From Planctomyces sp. (GTDB lineage Bacteria; Planctomycetota; Planctomycetia; Planctomycetales; Planctomycetaceae), in the NCBI GenBank assembly GCA_016795105.1, contig JAEUIH010000001.1, forward strand, positions 124,001 through 188,000: 64,000 nucleotides of DNA, written 5' to 3'. A program made the translations under genes and the position numbers. The notes under the pieces are model-generated. The model made no database searches. It saw only the letters and a list, made by a program, of their open reading frames with translations, and was not told the origin of the DNA. Of the stretch, positions 1 through 7,549 are shown in pieces (the stretch's first letter is position 1; every line of letters starts with the position of its first letter).

Positions 1-35
1 GGGAGGCCAGCAGATTGGAGGTGGTGGGTGTGAAC

Positions 36-575
36 CGCAGGCAGGACTCGCGGTTTGACCACGGAAGACGCGGAAAAGGCGGAAGAATCGCAGGCAGGGT
101 TGATAATTTAGCCACGAAAGACACGAACCACATGAAAAAGCGGCAGGGGGTGATTGTCATCCAGCAGATCCAGGGAGGCGGCAGATTGATGTATGGCATT
201 CTTTTGCTTTCATTCTCTTGCCAATTGAGAAAACTTCAGGACAGAGTTTGTAGTTTTGAATTCAAGTCGCAGGCAGGACTCGCGGTTTGACCACGGAAGA
301 CGCGGAAAAGACGGACGAATCGCAGGCAGGGTTAATGATTTAGCCACGAAAGACACGAACCACACGAAAAAGCGGCAGGGGGTGATTGTCATCCAGCAGA
401 TTCAGGGAGGAGGCAGATTGATGTATGGCAGAAGAATGGCATTCTTTTGTTCTCATTCTCCTGCCAATTGAGAAGACTCCAGGACAGTGTTTGTGGCTTT
501 GAATTCAAGTCGCACGCAGGACGAGATTTTTGACCACGGAAGACGCGGAAAAGGCGGAAGAATCGCAGAAGTACC
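36..575. repeat. Tandem direct repeat, about 232-243 bp period, 2.3 copies
   Basis: Copies begin near 36, 268 and 511, each opening with CGCAGGCAGGACTCG or a close variant. They then carry a CCACGGAAGACGCGG block and, in the first two copies, a CCACGAAAGACACGAACC block followed by a nearly identical stretch ending in TTGATGTATGGC. The third copy breaks off after about 65 bases. Frames open through this block are short, Arg-rich and differ between copies, so I read it as non-coding repeat. Confidence 0.85.
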
Positions 576-643
576 CGATTGTGTTTTTTCCTGTGGTTCG
601 TGTCTTTCGTGGTTACCAATCACGCTGGCTAGGCACTGGATGC
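531..643 (+). repeat. Dispersed repeat, copy A (second copy inverted at 12692-12797)
   Basis: The stretch runs from TGACCACGGAAGACGC through AAGTACCCGATTGTG to a block reading AATCACGCTGGCT and CACTGGATGC. The reverse complement of 12692-12797 shows the same blocks in the same order with scattered substitutions. It contains an imperfect inverted pair (CCACGGAAGAC and GTCTTTCGTGG), so it could fold. It has no coding signature and no visible transposase. Confidence 0.75.
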
Positions 644-904
644 TCTCGGAATCAACTCACTGCCGTCCTCGGCGTAGAGAACGCAGGCACCAGACCTCTG
701 ACGCAAATCGTCTCATTAAGGCTTTGCGGCTGAAATAGAATTCAACGAATTGTTGAACAGGAGAACAGAGGCACAGTTGTAGAGCCCTGCGGTTGTTTCA
801 ATCTGAAACTCGTGGCACTTAGCCGCATAGCCTTGCTCGTGGTACGCCCTTAAGAGATACTGAATCGTTTGCTTGCCTGTTGACCACAATGCGGAGAATC
901 TGCG
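644..904. other. Non-coding gap upstream of kinase gene
   Basis: This is unique sequence between the repeat block and the kinase start. I see no convincing frame, promoter or hairpin. The last 15 bases carry GCGGAG ahead of the ATG at 905, the likely ribosome binding site. Confidence 0.5.
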
Positions 905-3094
905 ATGCAGTTTCGATGTCCCAACTGCAAACATCCGATTAAAGTCGAGGATGCTCAGGCCGATACACCTGAAGAAACAATAGACACAATCGAGTGTCCA
1001 TCATGTCACAGCCGGTTCAGCTTATCTGTGGAGGGCTCCTCATCGACTTTTGTCGTCGGTGCTTTGCAGAAGATTGGACACTTTGAAATCCGTGAAGTTG
1101 TGGGGGAAGGTGCATTCGGGACAGTGCTCAAGGCCTGGGACCCCGAACTCGAACGCCTGGTTGCTATCAAGATCCCGCGCGACGGCCGGACAAATAACAA
1201 CACATCTCGGTTATTCCTGAGGGAAGCTCGGGCTGCTGCTGCGATCACACATCCAAATGTTGTGGGGGTTTATGAAGTCGGACAGCATGAAGATTCGTTC
1301 TATATTGCCTCCGAGTTTATTGATGGAATTTCTCTGTCGGAACAGCTGAAAATTCGAACGTTCAGTCCTGTCGAGTCCGCCGAATTGCTGATTAAGCTGT
1401 TGCGGGCCGTGCAGGTGTTTCACGATAAATCGATCATCCATCGAGATCTTAAGCCAGGCAACATCCTGATCGATCAGGTGAACGAACCGCACATCACCGA
1501 CTTTGGACTGGCTCGGATTGAAAATCCCAATGAACTGACAGTGACAAACAGCGGTCGCATTATTGGCACGTTGCTCTATATGCCACCCGAACAGGCACGC
1601 GGAGAGACTCGCAAACTGTCAAATCGCAGTGATATTTATGCGATGGGTGTTGTCTTGTACGAAATGCTCACCGGGCAACGGCCGTTCCAGGCAAGTTCGT
1701 CACGAACTCTGCTGCATACAATTCTGACGGTGGAGCCCAGTCGTCCTCGTGGATTGAATCTGCAGATCCCGAAAGACCTCGAAACGGTCTGTCTCAAAGC
1801 CATCGAAAAGGATCCTGGTAAACGGTACGCATCAGCTGGCGAAATGGCGGACGACTTGAAGCGATTCCTCGACGGTCAGCCAATCCTCGCGAGACCAGTC
1901 GGTCTTCCTGAAAAATGCTGGCGGTGGATGAAGCGAAATCCACTGTCCGCATCACTGGTCTGTCTGGCTTTGATGCTCTCCGTTGGAGTTGTCTATCTCG
2001 CAATCCGCGGACAGACCACGAAAGTCGTTGAATCCCCCCCGGTGATTGTCGAAGTTCCAGGCAAGCCGGTAACGTTTCCGGTTTCGATCTCGTATCAACT
2101 GACCGGATCCAGTATCCCGGCAGGCTCAAAGGCCGACTGGGCCATCATTCCTCTGAATCCACGAACACGGGACCCCGACGATACTCGAGCACAACAATTC
2201 CAGGACCAGACAACCGTCTCTGCGGATCTGGCGCCAGGGGAGTATCTAGTTGTCGTTGATGTGGACGGCTTCGGATTTCATGAAGTCTATCGAAGTGTGC
2301 CCGATGATCCGAAACAAGTGTATCGACCCAACTACCGCCATCAGCGATGGGATCTCGGTTCAGATGGTCAAGTCCTCTGGCCGGAAGTGACGGTCCTTCG
2401 CGATACGACAGTGACGCAGGGAATGGTTGAAGTACCTGCTGGTACGTTTCTGATGGGCGATGATCAGCCTGACCGACCTGTTCATCAGCGCACCGTTAAC
2501 AGCTTCTTTGTAGACCCGACAGAAGTCACAGTGGGGCAATTCCTTGAGTCAGATCGTCTTCCGGACGACTATCCCGCTGAACTCAATCAGGAAAACCTGG
2601 CACTCGTGATGATCTCCGTTCACGCGGCAACGGCGTGGGCAGAATTGCGAGGGAAGAGGCTGTTAAGTGAAGACGAATTCGAATACCTCGCGACCAATCT
2701 CGGACATAACAAGTATCCGCATGGAGACCAGCCACTCTTCGCTGATGGCTCCTGGCCATACGGCCCAGTGGGCACTCCCGAATCCGACAAAATGGTTCTG
2801 CTGCCCATATTCGGTCTGCACTCCAATGTGGCCGAGTGGACCGGATCAAGCCAGAACCTGTATCCTGGTCAAAAAGATCCAGGTTCTGGCGGTGATCTCT
2901 ATATGAGACGGCTGCAGAATCGTATCGTTCGCGGAGGACCTGTTGTCCCAGGGCCAAACGACCGAACTCAAAATCAATACTCGGCCCCAACGACAAAACG
3001 CGCCGGTTGGGACTCCAATACCCGAGATACCGAGATCGGCTTCCGCTGCGCTCGAAGCAGGAATCCGTACACTGTAAAAATGTCGACACTGTAA
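905..3094 (+). CDS. Zinc-ribbon / Ser-Thr kinase / TM / formylglycine-enzyme-like fusion
   Basis: A 729-residue membrane-anchored Hanks-type kinase. Residues 5-34 hold a CxxC...CxxC zinc ribbon (C5, C8, C31, C34). The kinase domain spans about 57-325, with a glycine loop GEGAFGTV, VAIKIP lysine, HRDLKPGN catalytic loop and DFGLA. One transmembrane helix follows at about 348-368. The exported part (from about 505) has the opening typical of formylglycine-generating-enzyme (SUMF1/EgtB) domains, VPAGTFLMGDD, and closes with IVRGG and a GFRCAR-type end. In planctomycetes this fold often sits on kinases; whether it is catalytic or a sensor is unknown. Start chosen at ATG 905, ten bases after GGAG. 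The last six codons and the stop lie inside a 17-bp tandem repeat, so the repeat has replaced the original C-terminus or supplies the stop. Confidence 0.9.
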   Translation: MQFRCPNCKHPIKVEDAQADTPEETIDTIECPSCHSRFSLSVEGSSSTFVVGALQKIGHFEIREVVGEGAFGTVLKAWDPELERLVAIKIPRDGRTNNNTSRLFLREARAAAAITHPNVVGVYEVGQHEDSFYIASEFIDGISLSEQLKIRTFSPVESAELLIKLLRAVQVFHDKSIIHRDLKPGNILIDQVNEPHITDFGLARIENPNELTVTNSGRIIGTLLYMPPEQARGETRKLSNRSDIYAMGVVLYEMLTGQRPFQASSSRTLLHTILTVEPSRPRGLNLQIPKDLETVCLKAIEKDPGKRYASAGEMADDLKRFLDGQPILARPVGLPEKCWRWMKRNPLSASLVCLALMLSVGVVYLAIRGQTTKVVESPPVIVEVPGKPVTFPVSISYQLTGSSIPAGSKADWAIIPLNPRTRDPDDTRAQQFQDQTTVSADLAPGEYLVVVDVDGFGFHEVYRSVPDDPKQVYRPNYRHQRWDLGSDGQVLWPEVTVLRDTTVTQGMVEVPAGTFLMGDDQPDRPVHQRTVNSFFVDPTEVTVGQFLESDRLPDDYPAELNQENLALVMISVHAATAWAELRGKRLLSEDEFEYLATNLGHNKYPHGDQPLFADGSWPYGPVGTPESDKMVLLPIFGLHSNVAEWTGSSQNLYPGQKDPGSGGDLYMRRLQNRIVRGGPVVPGPNDRTQNQYSAPTTKRAGWDSNTRDTEIGFRCARSRNPYTVKMSTL

Positions 3095-3153
3095 AAATGT
3101 CGACACTGTAAAAATGTCGACACTGTAAAAATGTCGACACTGTAGAAATGTAG
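3069..3153. repeat. Five 17-bp tandem repeats overlapping the kinase stop codon
   Basis: Unit ACACTGTAAAAATGTCG starts at 3069, 3086, 3103, 3120 and 3137; the first four are identical and the fifth has two changes. Each junction makes the perfect palindrome TGTCGACA, repeated every 17 bp. The kinase stop codon (3092-3094) falls in the second unit. Confidence 0.95.
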
Positions 3154-3177
3154 ACATTCACCAATCCGGCGTCAGAG

Positions 3178-4185
3178 TTATGGAACCGACAAGTCTGTTT
3201 CTGTTAATACCTGGTACTCAACGCCGTCATAAATGATGACATGGCAATGTTTCTGCTGATCTGCAAATTCACCTTCGCCTTCCACGATTGACAAATCTGC
3301 AGGCGGCTTGATTTCCTGCCCATAGTAAAGCCGCTGCGCTCCAACTTGTCGTCGGACCTCAAACAACTGAAAGTACACCGGCGTTCCTGAATTCAGCGGA
3401 ACACTCACAATCTGTTCCACACTCATTCGAAATCCTGTATTTGGAGTCGAAACGAATGAATCTGCAGATGGCGCGACAAACCCGGAGAGCTTTCGGTCAG
3501 GAATAGAGACCATGCGTTTGGTGCCCGGGCTTGATCCGCCGACGGGAAATCCCGTTTCAACAATCGCCAGCGATAAGTACCTTTCATGTCTGTCCCACTT
3601 GCCGACAAACTCCACTTCCAGTGCCGCTGCGCCCGCCGTGTCGTTGACGCGAATCAATGCTTCGTAACGATCAACGTAATCATCTACGTCGTCATACAAT
3701 TTCCATGCTGCCGTTCGCTTCGCTTTGGAGAGCGAACTCTGCATCAGGTTCACCAGACGATCCCGTGCGGTGTGAATCTGGCTCTTGCTTCCCGCAGCCG
3801 TCGTCAGAAATGGCGTTCTGAAAATGGTTTGTACCTGACATCCGCAGGATGAACCCACCCCACAGCCCAATGTCCCTGCGACACAAGGCGTGTCGGACTG
3901 GCCAAAACCAAACGGGGCCGCAGGAAAGCCGTTAACACAGTTACATGTTGTGTAATAATGGACGCCGTTGGCTTCTCCCATATATTCGAACGCACAAAGA
4001 TCCGCGTTCAGGGGCGGTGCAGTCTCAAGGTCAGACGGGTCTGATGGCATTGGTCCGCCCGGTCCGCCCGGTCCGCCCGGCCCGCCACCCTGTCCCAAAG
4101 CTGTCTCCGGGTTCAGCGCGATCATTGCCATTGCAAATGTCACACACATTGGCAGCAAAGTTGACGAAAAAGTTCTACGGATCAC
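3178..4185 (-). CDS. Secreted Gly-Gly-Pro repeat, Cys-rich protein of unknown function
   Basis: 335 residues. I start at GTG 4185 rather than the upstream ATG 4377 because GAGGAG sits six bases before the GTG and the protein then opens with a good signal peptide (basic MIRRTF, hydrophobic stretch, cleavage near ALGQ at 30-32). Directly after it comes a short collagen-like GGPGGPGGPGGP tract (33-45), then seven cysteines between 63 and 116 including CNC and CGC groups, suggesting disulfides outside the cytoplasm. The remaining 220 residues are mixed helix/strand and resemble no family I recognise. A candidate promoter lies about 100 bases upstream at 4287-4315. The neighbours are unrelated, so context gives no function. 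Confidence 0.8.
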   Translation of the reverse strand: MIRRTFSSTLLPMCVTFAMAMIALNPETALGQGGGPGGPGGPGGPMPSDPSDLETAPPLNADLCAFEYMGEANGVHYYTTCNCVNGFPAAPFGFGQSDTPCVAGTLGCGVGSSCGCQVQTIFRTPFLTTAAGSKSQIHTARDRLVNLMQSSLSKAKRTAAWKLYDDVDDYVDRYEALIRVNDTAGAAALEVEFVGKWDRHERYLSLAIVETGFPVGGSSPGTKRMVSIPDRKLSGFVAPSADSFVSTPNTGFRMSVEQIVSVPLNSGTPVYFQLFEVRRQVGAQRLYYGQEIKPPADLSIVEGEGEFADQQKHCHVIIYDGVEYQVLTETDLSVP

Positions 4186-4506
4186 GAATCTCTCCTCGAA
4201 CGGTTGATGGCGACGCACGCAGACGTACACCGGATTGAGATTTTCCTGGCGAAATTTCCCTCGCAGTGACTCTTTCCCGAGATTAGAAAATAGGATAATT
4301 GCGCCATCCTGGCAAGATGCCGTTTGGTGGGATTCTGTGTTTCGTTTCACAAGACACCCGGAACGCTCTGGTTTCATGCCGCGAATGCCTTCGATCGGCT
4401 AAAGTGTGAGCGATCGTGATGTCGTTGCAGCAGGTCTTCGCTTTAAAAAAATGGCCTGCGGGCTTAACAATAAATTCAAAAACTCTCAGAATCGAAATCG
4501 GAAATC
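4186..4506. other. Divergent intergenic region (3178-4185 gene and 4507 gene)
   Basis: It separates two divergent genes and should hold both promoters. One candidate minus-strand promoter is visible (4287-4315). On the plus strand there is an A/T-rich run near 4442-4452 but no clear -35/-10 pair. No repeats seen. Confidence 0.5.
4287..4315 (-). promoter_or_regulatory. Candidate housekeeping-type promoter for the secreted protein gene
   Basis: Read on the minus strand: TTGCCA, a 17-base spacer, then TATTTT. Spacing is ideal, and the site lies about 100 bases upstream of the GTG at 4185. Single-site prediction by eye. Confidence 0.4.
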
Positions 4507-5685
4507 ATGAAGATCGAGTCAGTCGACTTTTACTACTTGTCCATGCCTGAAGTTCTGGACATCGGCGACGGTAGTCAGGATGCGTTGCTGGTTCGAATTG
4601 CGGCCGGAGATCATGTTGGATGGGGCGAATGCGAGGCGGCGCCGCTGGTGTCGATTGCAAGTTTGGTCTGTCCAATGTCACACAGCGCCTGTAAGCCTGT
4701 GATCGCGTCCGTGCTTGGTCAGGAAATCAACGATGTCAGGGATATTCGGCGAATTGGTGATCTGGTTCGAGCGAACAGTCTTGATCTGTTGCAGGCCGAC
4801 CACACACTTTCCGGAATTGATATCGCGTTGTGGGATTTAGTCGGACGTGCCTTCGGAGAACCAACGTGGAAACTGCTGGGGTATAAATCCCGATTTCCCA
4901 AGACTCCATATGCATCAGTTCTGTTTGGAGACAACGCTGAAGAGACCTTAAAGAAGGCCCGCAATATTGCTGCACAGGGTTTTCGAGCAGCAAAATTTGG
5001 CTGGGGCCCATTTGGTCTTTCAACAGTTGCTGACGATTGTGATCAGCTGGCAGCCGCACGTGAAGGGCTCGGCGAAGAAGGGATCCTTCTGGTTGATGCG
5101 GGAACCGTCTGGAATACAAACCTCGACGCCGCCCGAGCTCGACTGAAAATGCTCAGAGAAGTTCGCGCCACATGGCTGGAAGAGCCATTCGTTTCGGGAG
5201 CATTGTCTGAGTATCACGCATTATCGCTGGGGAGTGGACTCGTTGGAATGGCGGGCGGCGAAGGCTGTCACAATTTCCATATGGCGAAACATATGATCGA
5301 CTACGCCGGGTTGAAGTACGTTCAAATCGACGCTGGCAGAATCGGAGGGATTACGATTTCCAAGGATGTCGCAGACTACGCGGCCCGGAGAGGCGTCACA
5401 TACGTCAACCACACGTTCACTTCCAATCTGGCACTGTCCGCTTCGCTTCAGCCATTCGCCGGGCTCGAGTCTCATACGATCTGTGAGTTTCCTACCGAAC
5501 TCAAGCCGCTTGCAAAGGCAATGACGAAAAACCACATCCTTCCCGATCAGAATGGATTGCTGCATGTCCCGGACGCTCCCGGTCTGGGAATTGAACCTGA
5601 CCTCGAAGGGATCGCACCGTATCTCGTACCCACAGAAATCACAGTTCATGGGAAACAGATCTACACCACCCCTCGATTGCGCTGA
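4507..5685 (+). CDS. Mandelate racemase/muconate lactonizing enzyme family protein (enolase superfamily)
   Basis: 392 residues, full length for the family, cytoplasmic. The capping domain occupies about 1-125 and the barrel about 140-370. Metal ligands are recognisable as D197 (LLVDAG), E225 or E226 (WLEEPF) and E252 (GGEGCH). The base side shows K163 (AAKFGWG), where the usual second lysine of the KxK pair is glycine, and a mandelate-racemase-like Asp/His pair at D276 (QIDAGRIGG) and H302 (NHTF). The enzyme should abstract a proton alpha to a carboxylate; epimerase or acid-sugar dehydratase activity is possible but the substrate cannot be read from sequence. An M81 metallopeptidase follows after 72 bases and an amidohydrolase after that, suggesting a shared degradation pathway. 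Confidence 0.85.
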   Translation: MKIESVDFYYLSMPEVLDIGDGSQDALLVRIAAGDHVGWGECEAAPLVSIASLVCPMSHSACKPVIASVLGQEINDVRDIRRIGDLVRANSLDLLQADHTLSGIDIALWDLVGRAFGEPTWKLLGYKSRFPKTPYASVLFGDNAEETLKKARNIAAQGFRAAKFGWGPFGLSTVADDCDQLAAAREGLGEEGILLVDAGTVWNTNLDAARARLKMLREVRATWLEEPFVSGALSEYHALSLGSGLVGMAGGEGCHNFHMAKHMIDYAGLKYVQIDAGRIGGITISKDVADYAARRGVTYVNHTFTSNLALSASLQPFAGLESHTICEFPTELKPLAKAMTKNHILPDQNGLLHVPDAPGLGIEPDLEGIAPYLVPTEITVHGKQIYTTPRLR

Positions 5686-5757
5686 ATGAACGTTACTTCA
5701 GTGTAGCCGTCCAGCAATGCAGCCGTACTGCAGCAACAAACAGGTGAGCTCGTGGCC

Positions 5758-7257
5758 ATGCGCAGAATTTTGATTGCCGAATGTAAGCAGGAAGTCTCAA
5801 CATTCAATCCGCATTTGAGTCAATACTCAGACTTTGCGATTCGCCGCGGCGAGGAGCTCATTCGCTATCACCGAACTGTTCGAAACGAAATCGGTGGAGC
5901 TGTCAGCGTTCTGGACGAGTTACCGGATGTTGAACTGATCCCTGCTTACAGTGCCTGCTTTATCACATCGGGAGGGACTCTGGCTGCCGACGCGTGGCAG
6001 CGAATTGCGGCAGAGTTTCTTGAATCCATCCGGGATGCTCCTCCGGTTGATGGTGTCTACTTATGCATGCACGGTGCGATGGCCAGCGAGACTGAACTTG
6101 ACCCGGAAGGGTATCTCATCGCAGAAACTCGGCGAATACTCGGTGACCAGGTACCAATCGTAGTATCGCTCGATCTGCATGGGATCATTACGGATCGTAT
6201 GCTCGAACATTCTGATGCAATTGCTGCGTACCACACCTATCCACATGTCGATTTCTTTGAAACAGGTCAGAGAGCAGCGAGACTGCTGGTGAAGATCCTG
6301 AATGGTGCTAAACCAGTCACAGCGAAGGTCGCGATACCAGCATTGGTTCGAGGCGATGAGTTAATCACTGAGAAGGGACTTTTCGGGAACAGCATACGGA
6401 TTGCTCAGCAAGTCGAAGGCGGGCCAGGTGGTCTATCTGCCGGCATGTTTATCGGAAACCCGTTTACTGATGTTCCTGCCCTGCAATCCTACAGCTTTGT
6501 CGTGACGGACGACGACCCGGAACTTGCGGCGAGGGAAGCAGTTCGGATTGCCGAGAGTTTTTGGCCGAACCGCCATCGCATGAGAGTTCCTCTAATTAGT
6601 CTCGACGAGATGGCCGCCCGACTTCATCAGCAACGCCGTGGAACGATTGCGATCGTAGACGCTGCAGACGCGACCAGTTCCGGAGCATCCGGGGACAGTA
6701 ACGCAATCCTGCGAAAGCTGCTGGAGTGCGGATACCAGAGGCGAGTTCTGTTGCCGATTGTAGATGCACCCGCCGTGCAGCAGGCATTCGCCGCAGGTGT
6801 CGGCGCAACGATTCGCACCTGCATCGGTGGAACGCTTGATCCGGCTCGATTTCAGCCGCTCTCAGTGGAGGGCAGGGTGAGGCATCTTGCGGATGGTTTG
6901 TTTCGCAGCGAGTCGTTTGGTGAGGTCTGGGATGCCGGGCCTTCCGCGATCCTCGAAGGCCATGGTTTCACTCTGGCTATCAGCAGTCGGGCCGTGAGTC
7001 TGTACGATCGGTCCTTTTTCTATTCCCTCGGTCAAAACCCAAGGAACTTTGACGTAGTCGTGGTGAAGTCTCCTCATTGCCAGCACCACATGTTTGCGGA
7101 CTGGTGCGAATCGATGATCAACGTGGATGCCCCAGGTTCATCCAGTGCGAACCTCGCGTACCTCGGACACACCCGCTGTCCTCGCCCAATTTTTCCACTC
7201 GATGAACACGTCTCCTTCAATCCCCAAGCAAAATTGTTTTTAAAAACCAAATCGTAG
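5758..7257 (+). CDS. M81 family metallopeptidase (MlrC-like)
   Basis: 499 residues when started at ATG 5758, which has AGGTGAG nine bases upstream; a GTG six bases earlier is the alternative. The N-terminal DUF1485 part shows family motifs: AECKQEVSTFNPH near the start, LCMHGAM, SLDLHG, and YHTYPHVDFFETGQ, whose Asp and His residues form the zinc site. The C-terminal MlrC domain contains the DATSSGASGDSN stretch. The family is named for MlrC, which opens linear microcystin peptides, but most bacterial members act on unknown peptides or amides. It lacks a signal peptide. The stop codon TAG lies within the GTAGGATGGG start of an intergenic repeat. Position behind an enolase-superfamily gene is consistent with co-transcription. 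Confidence 0.85.
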   Translation: MRRILIAECKQEVSTFNPHLSQYSDFAIRRGEELIRYHRTVRNEIGGAVSVLDELPDVELIPAYSACFITSGGTLAADAWQRIAAEFLESIRDAPPVDGVYLCMHGAMASETELDPEGYLIAETRRILGDQVPIVVSLDLHGIITDRMLEHSDAIAAYHTYPHVDFFETGQRAARLLVKILNGAKPVTAKVAIPALVRGDELITEKGLFGNSIRIAQQVEGGPGGLSAGMFIGNPFTDVPALQSYSFVVTDDDPELAAREAVRIAESFWPNRHRMRVPLISLDEMAARLHQQRRGTIAIVDAADATSSGASGDSNAILRKLLECGYQRRVLLPIVDAPAVQQAFAAGVGATIRTCIGGTLDPARFQPLSVEGRVRHLADGLFRSESFGEVWDAGPSAILEGHGFTLAISSRAVSLYDRSFFYSLGQNPRNFDVVVVKSPHCQHHMFADWCESMINVDAPGSSSANLAYLGHTRCPRPIFPLDEHVSFNPQAKLFLKTKS

Positions 7258-7513
7258 GATGGGCATTCCTGCCCGTCTCGTTCTGGTTCGAGTCCTGGTA
7301 CGAGAGCAGGGGCGGAGCGCTAAGTAGGATGGGCATTCCTGCCCGTCTCGCTCTGGTTCGAGTCCTGGTACGAGAGCGGGGGCGGAGCGGGGGCGGCTCG
7401 GGCAGGAATGCCCAAGCTACGACTTGTCTCGCACTGGTACGAGTTCTGGTTCGAGTTCTGGTACGAGAGCAGGGACGGAGCAAAAGCGGCTCGGGCAGGA
7501 ATGCCCAAGCTAC
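7253..7513. repeat. Hairpin-containing intergenic repeat cluster with internal 12-bp repeats
   Basis: Two left arms reading GTAGGATGGGCATTCC-TGCCCGTC (from 7255 and 7325) and two right arms reading CGGGCAGGAATGCCC-AAGCTAC (ending near 7420 and 7513) point toward each other. Each arm has its own GGGCA/TGCCC hairpin around TTCC or GGAA. Between them, 12-bp near-repeats of the type CTGGTACGAGTT and CTGGTTCGAGTT recur. The frames through it encode only Arg-Thr strings. The first arm contains the stop codon of the upstream gene. Confidence 0.85.
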
Positions 7514-7549
7514 ATTTTTTGGGATGTATGTGTAATCGAAAGGGATCGA

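Noticed and set aside
36-620. Remnant of a transposon with coding capacity
   Set aside because: No transposase motif or long frame in any of the six frames, and the repeat copies have different reading frames.
3069-3153. CRISPR array
   Set aside because: Units are 17 bp and contiguous with no spacers. The arrays at 48944 and 60699 also lack unique spacers of constant size.
2583-3164. Minus-strand frame of 193 codons reading through the 17-bp repeats (VSTFLQC repeats)
   Set aside because: The repeat peptide is a by-product of the tandem DNA repeat and the rest is antisense to the kinase C-terminal domain.
4186-4377. 64-residue N-terminal extension of the 3178-4185 gene
   Set aside because: It would bury the signal peptide; the GTG with GAGGAG upstream is better.
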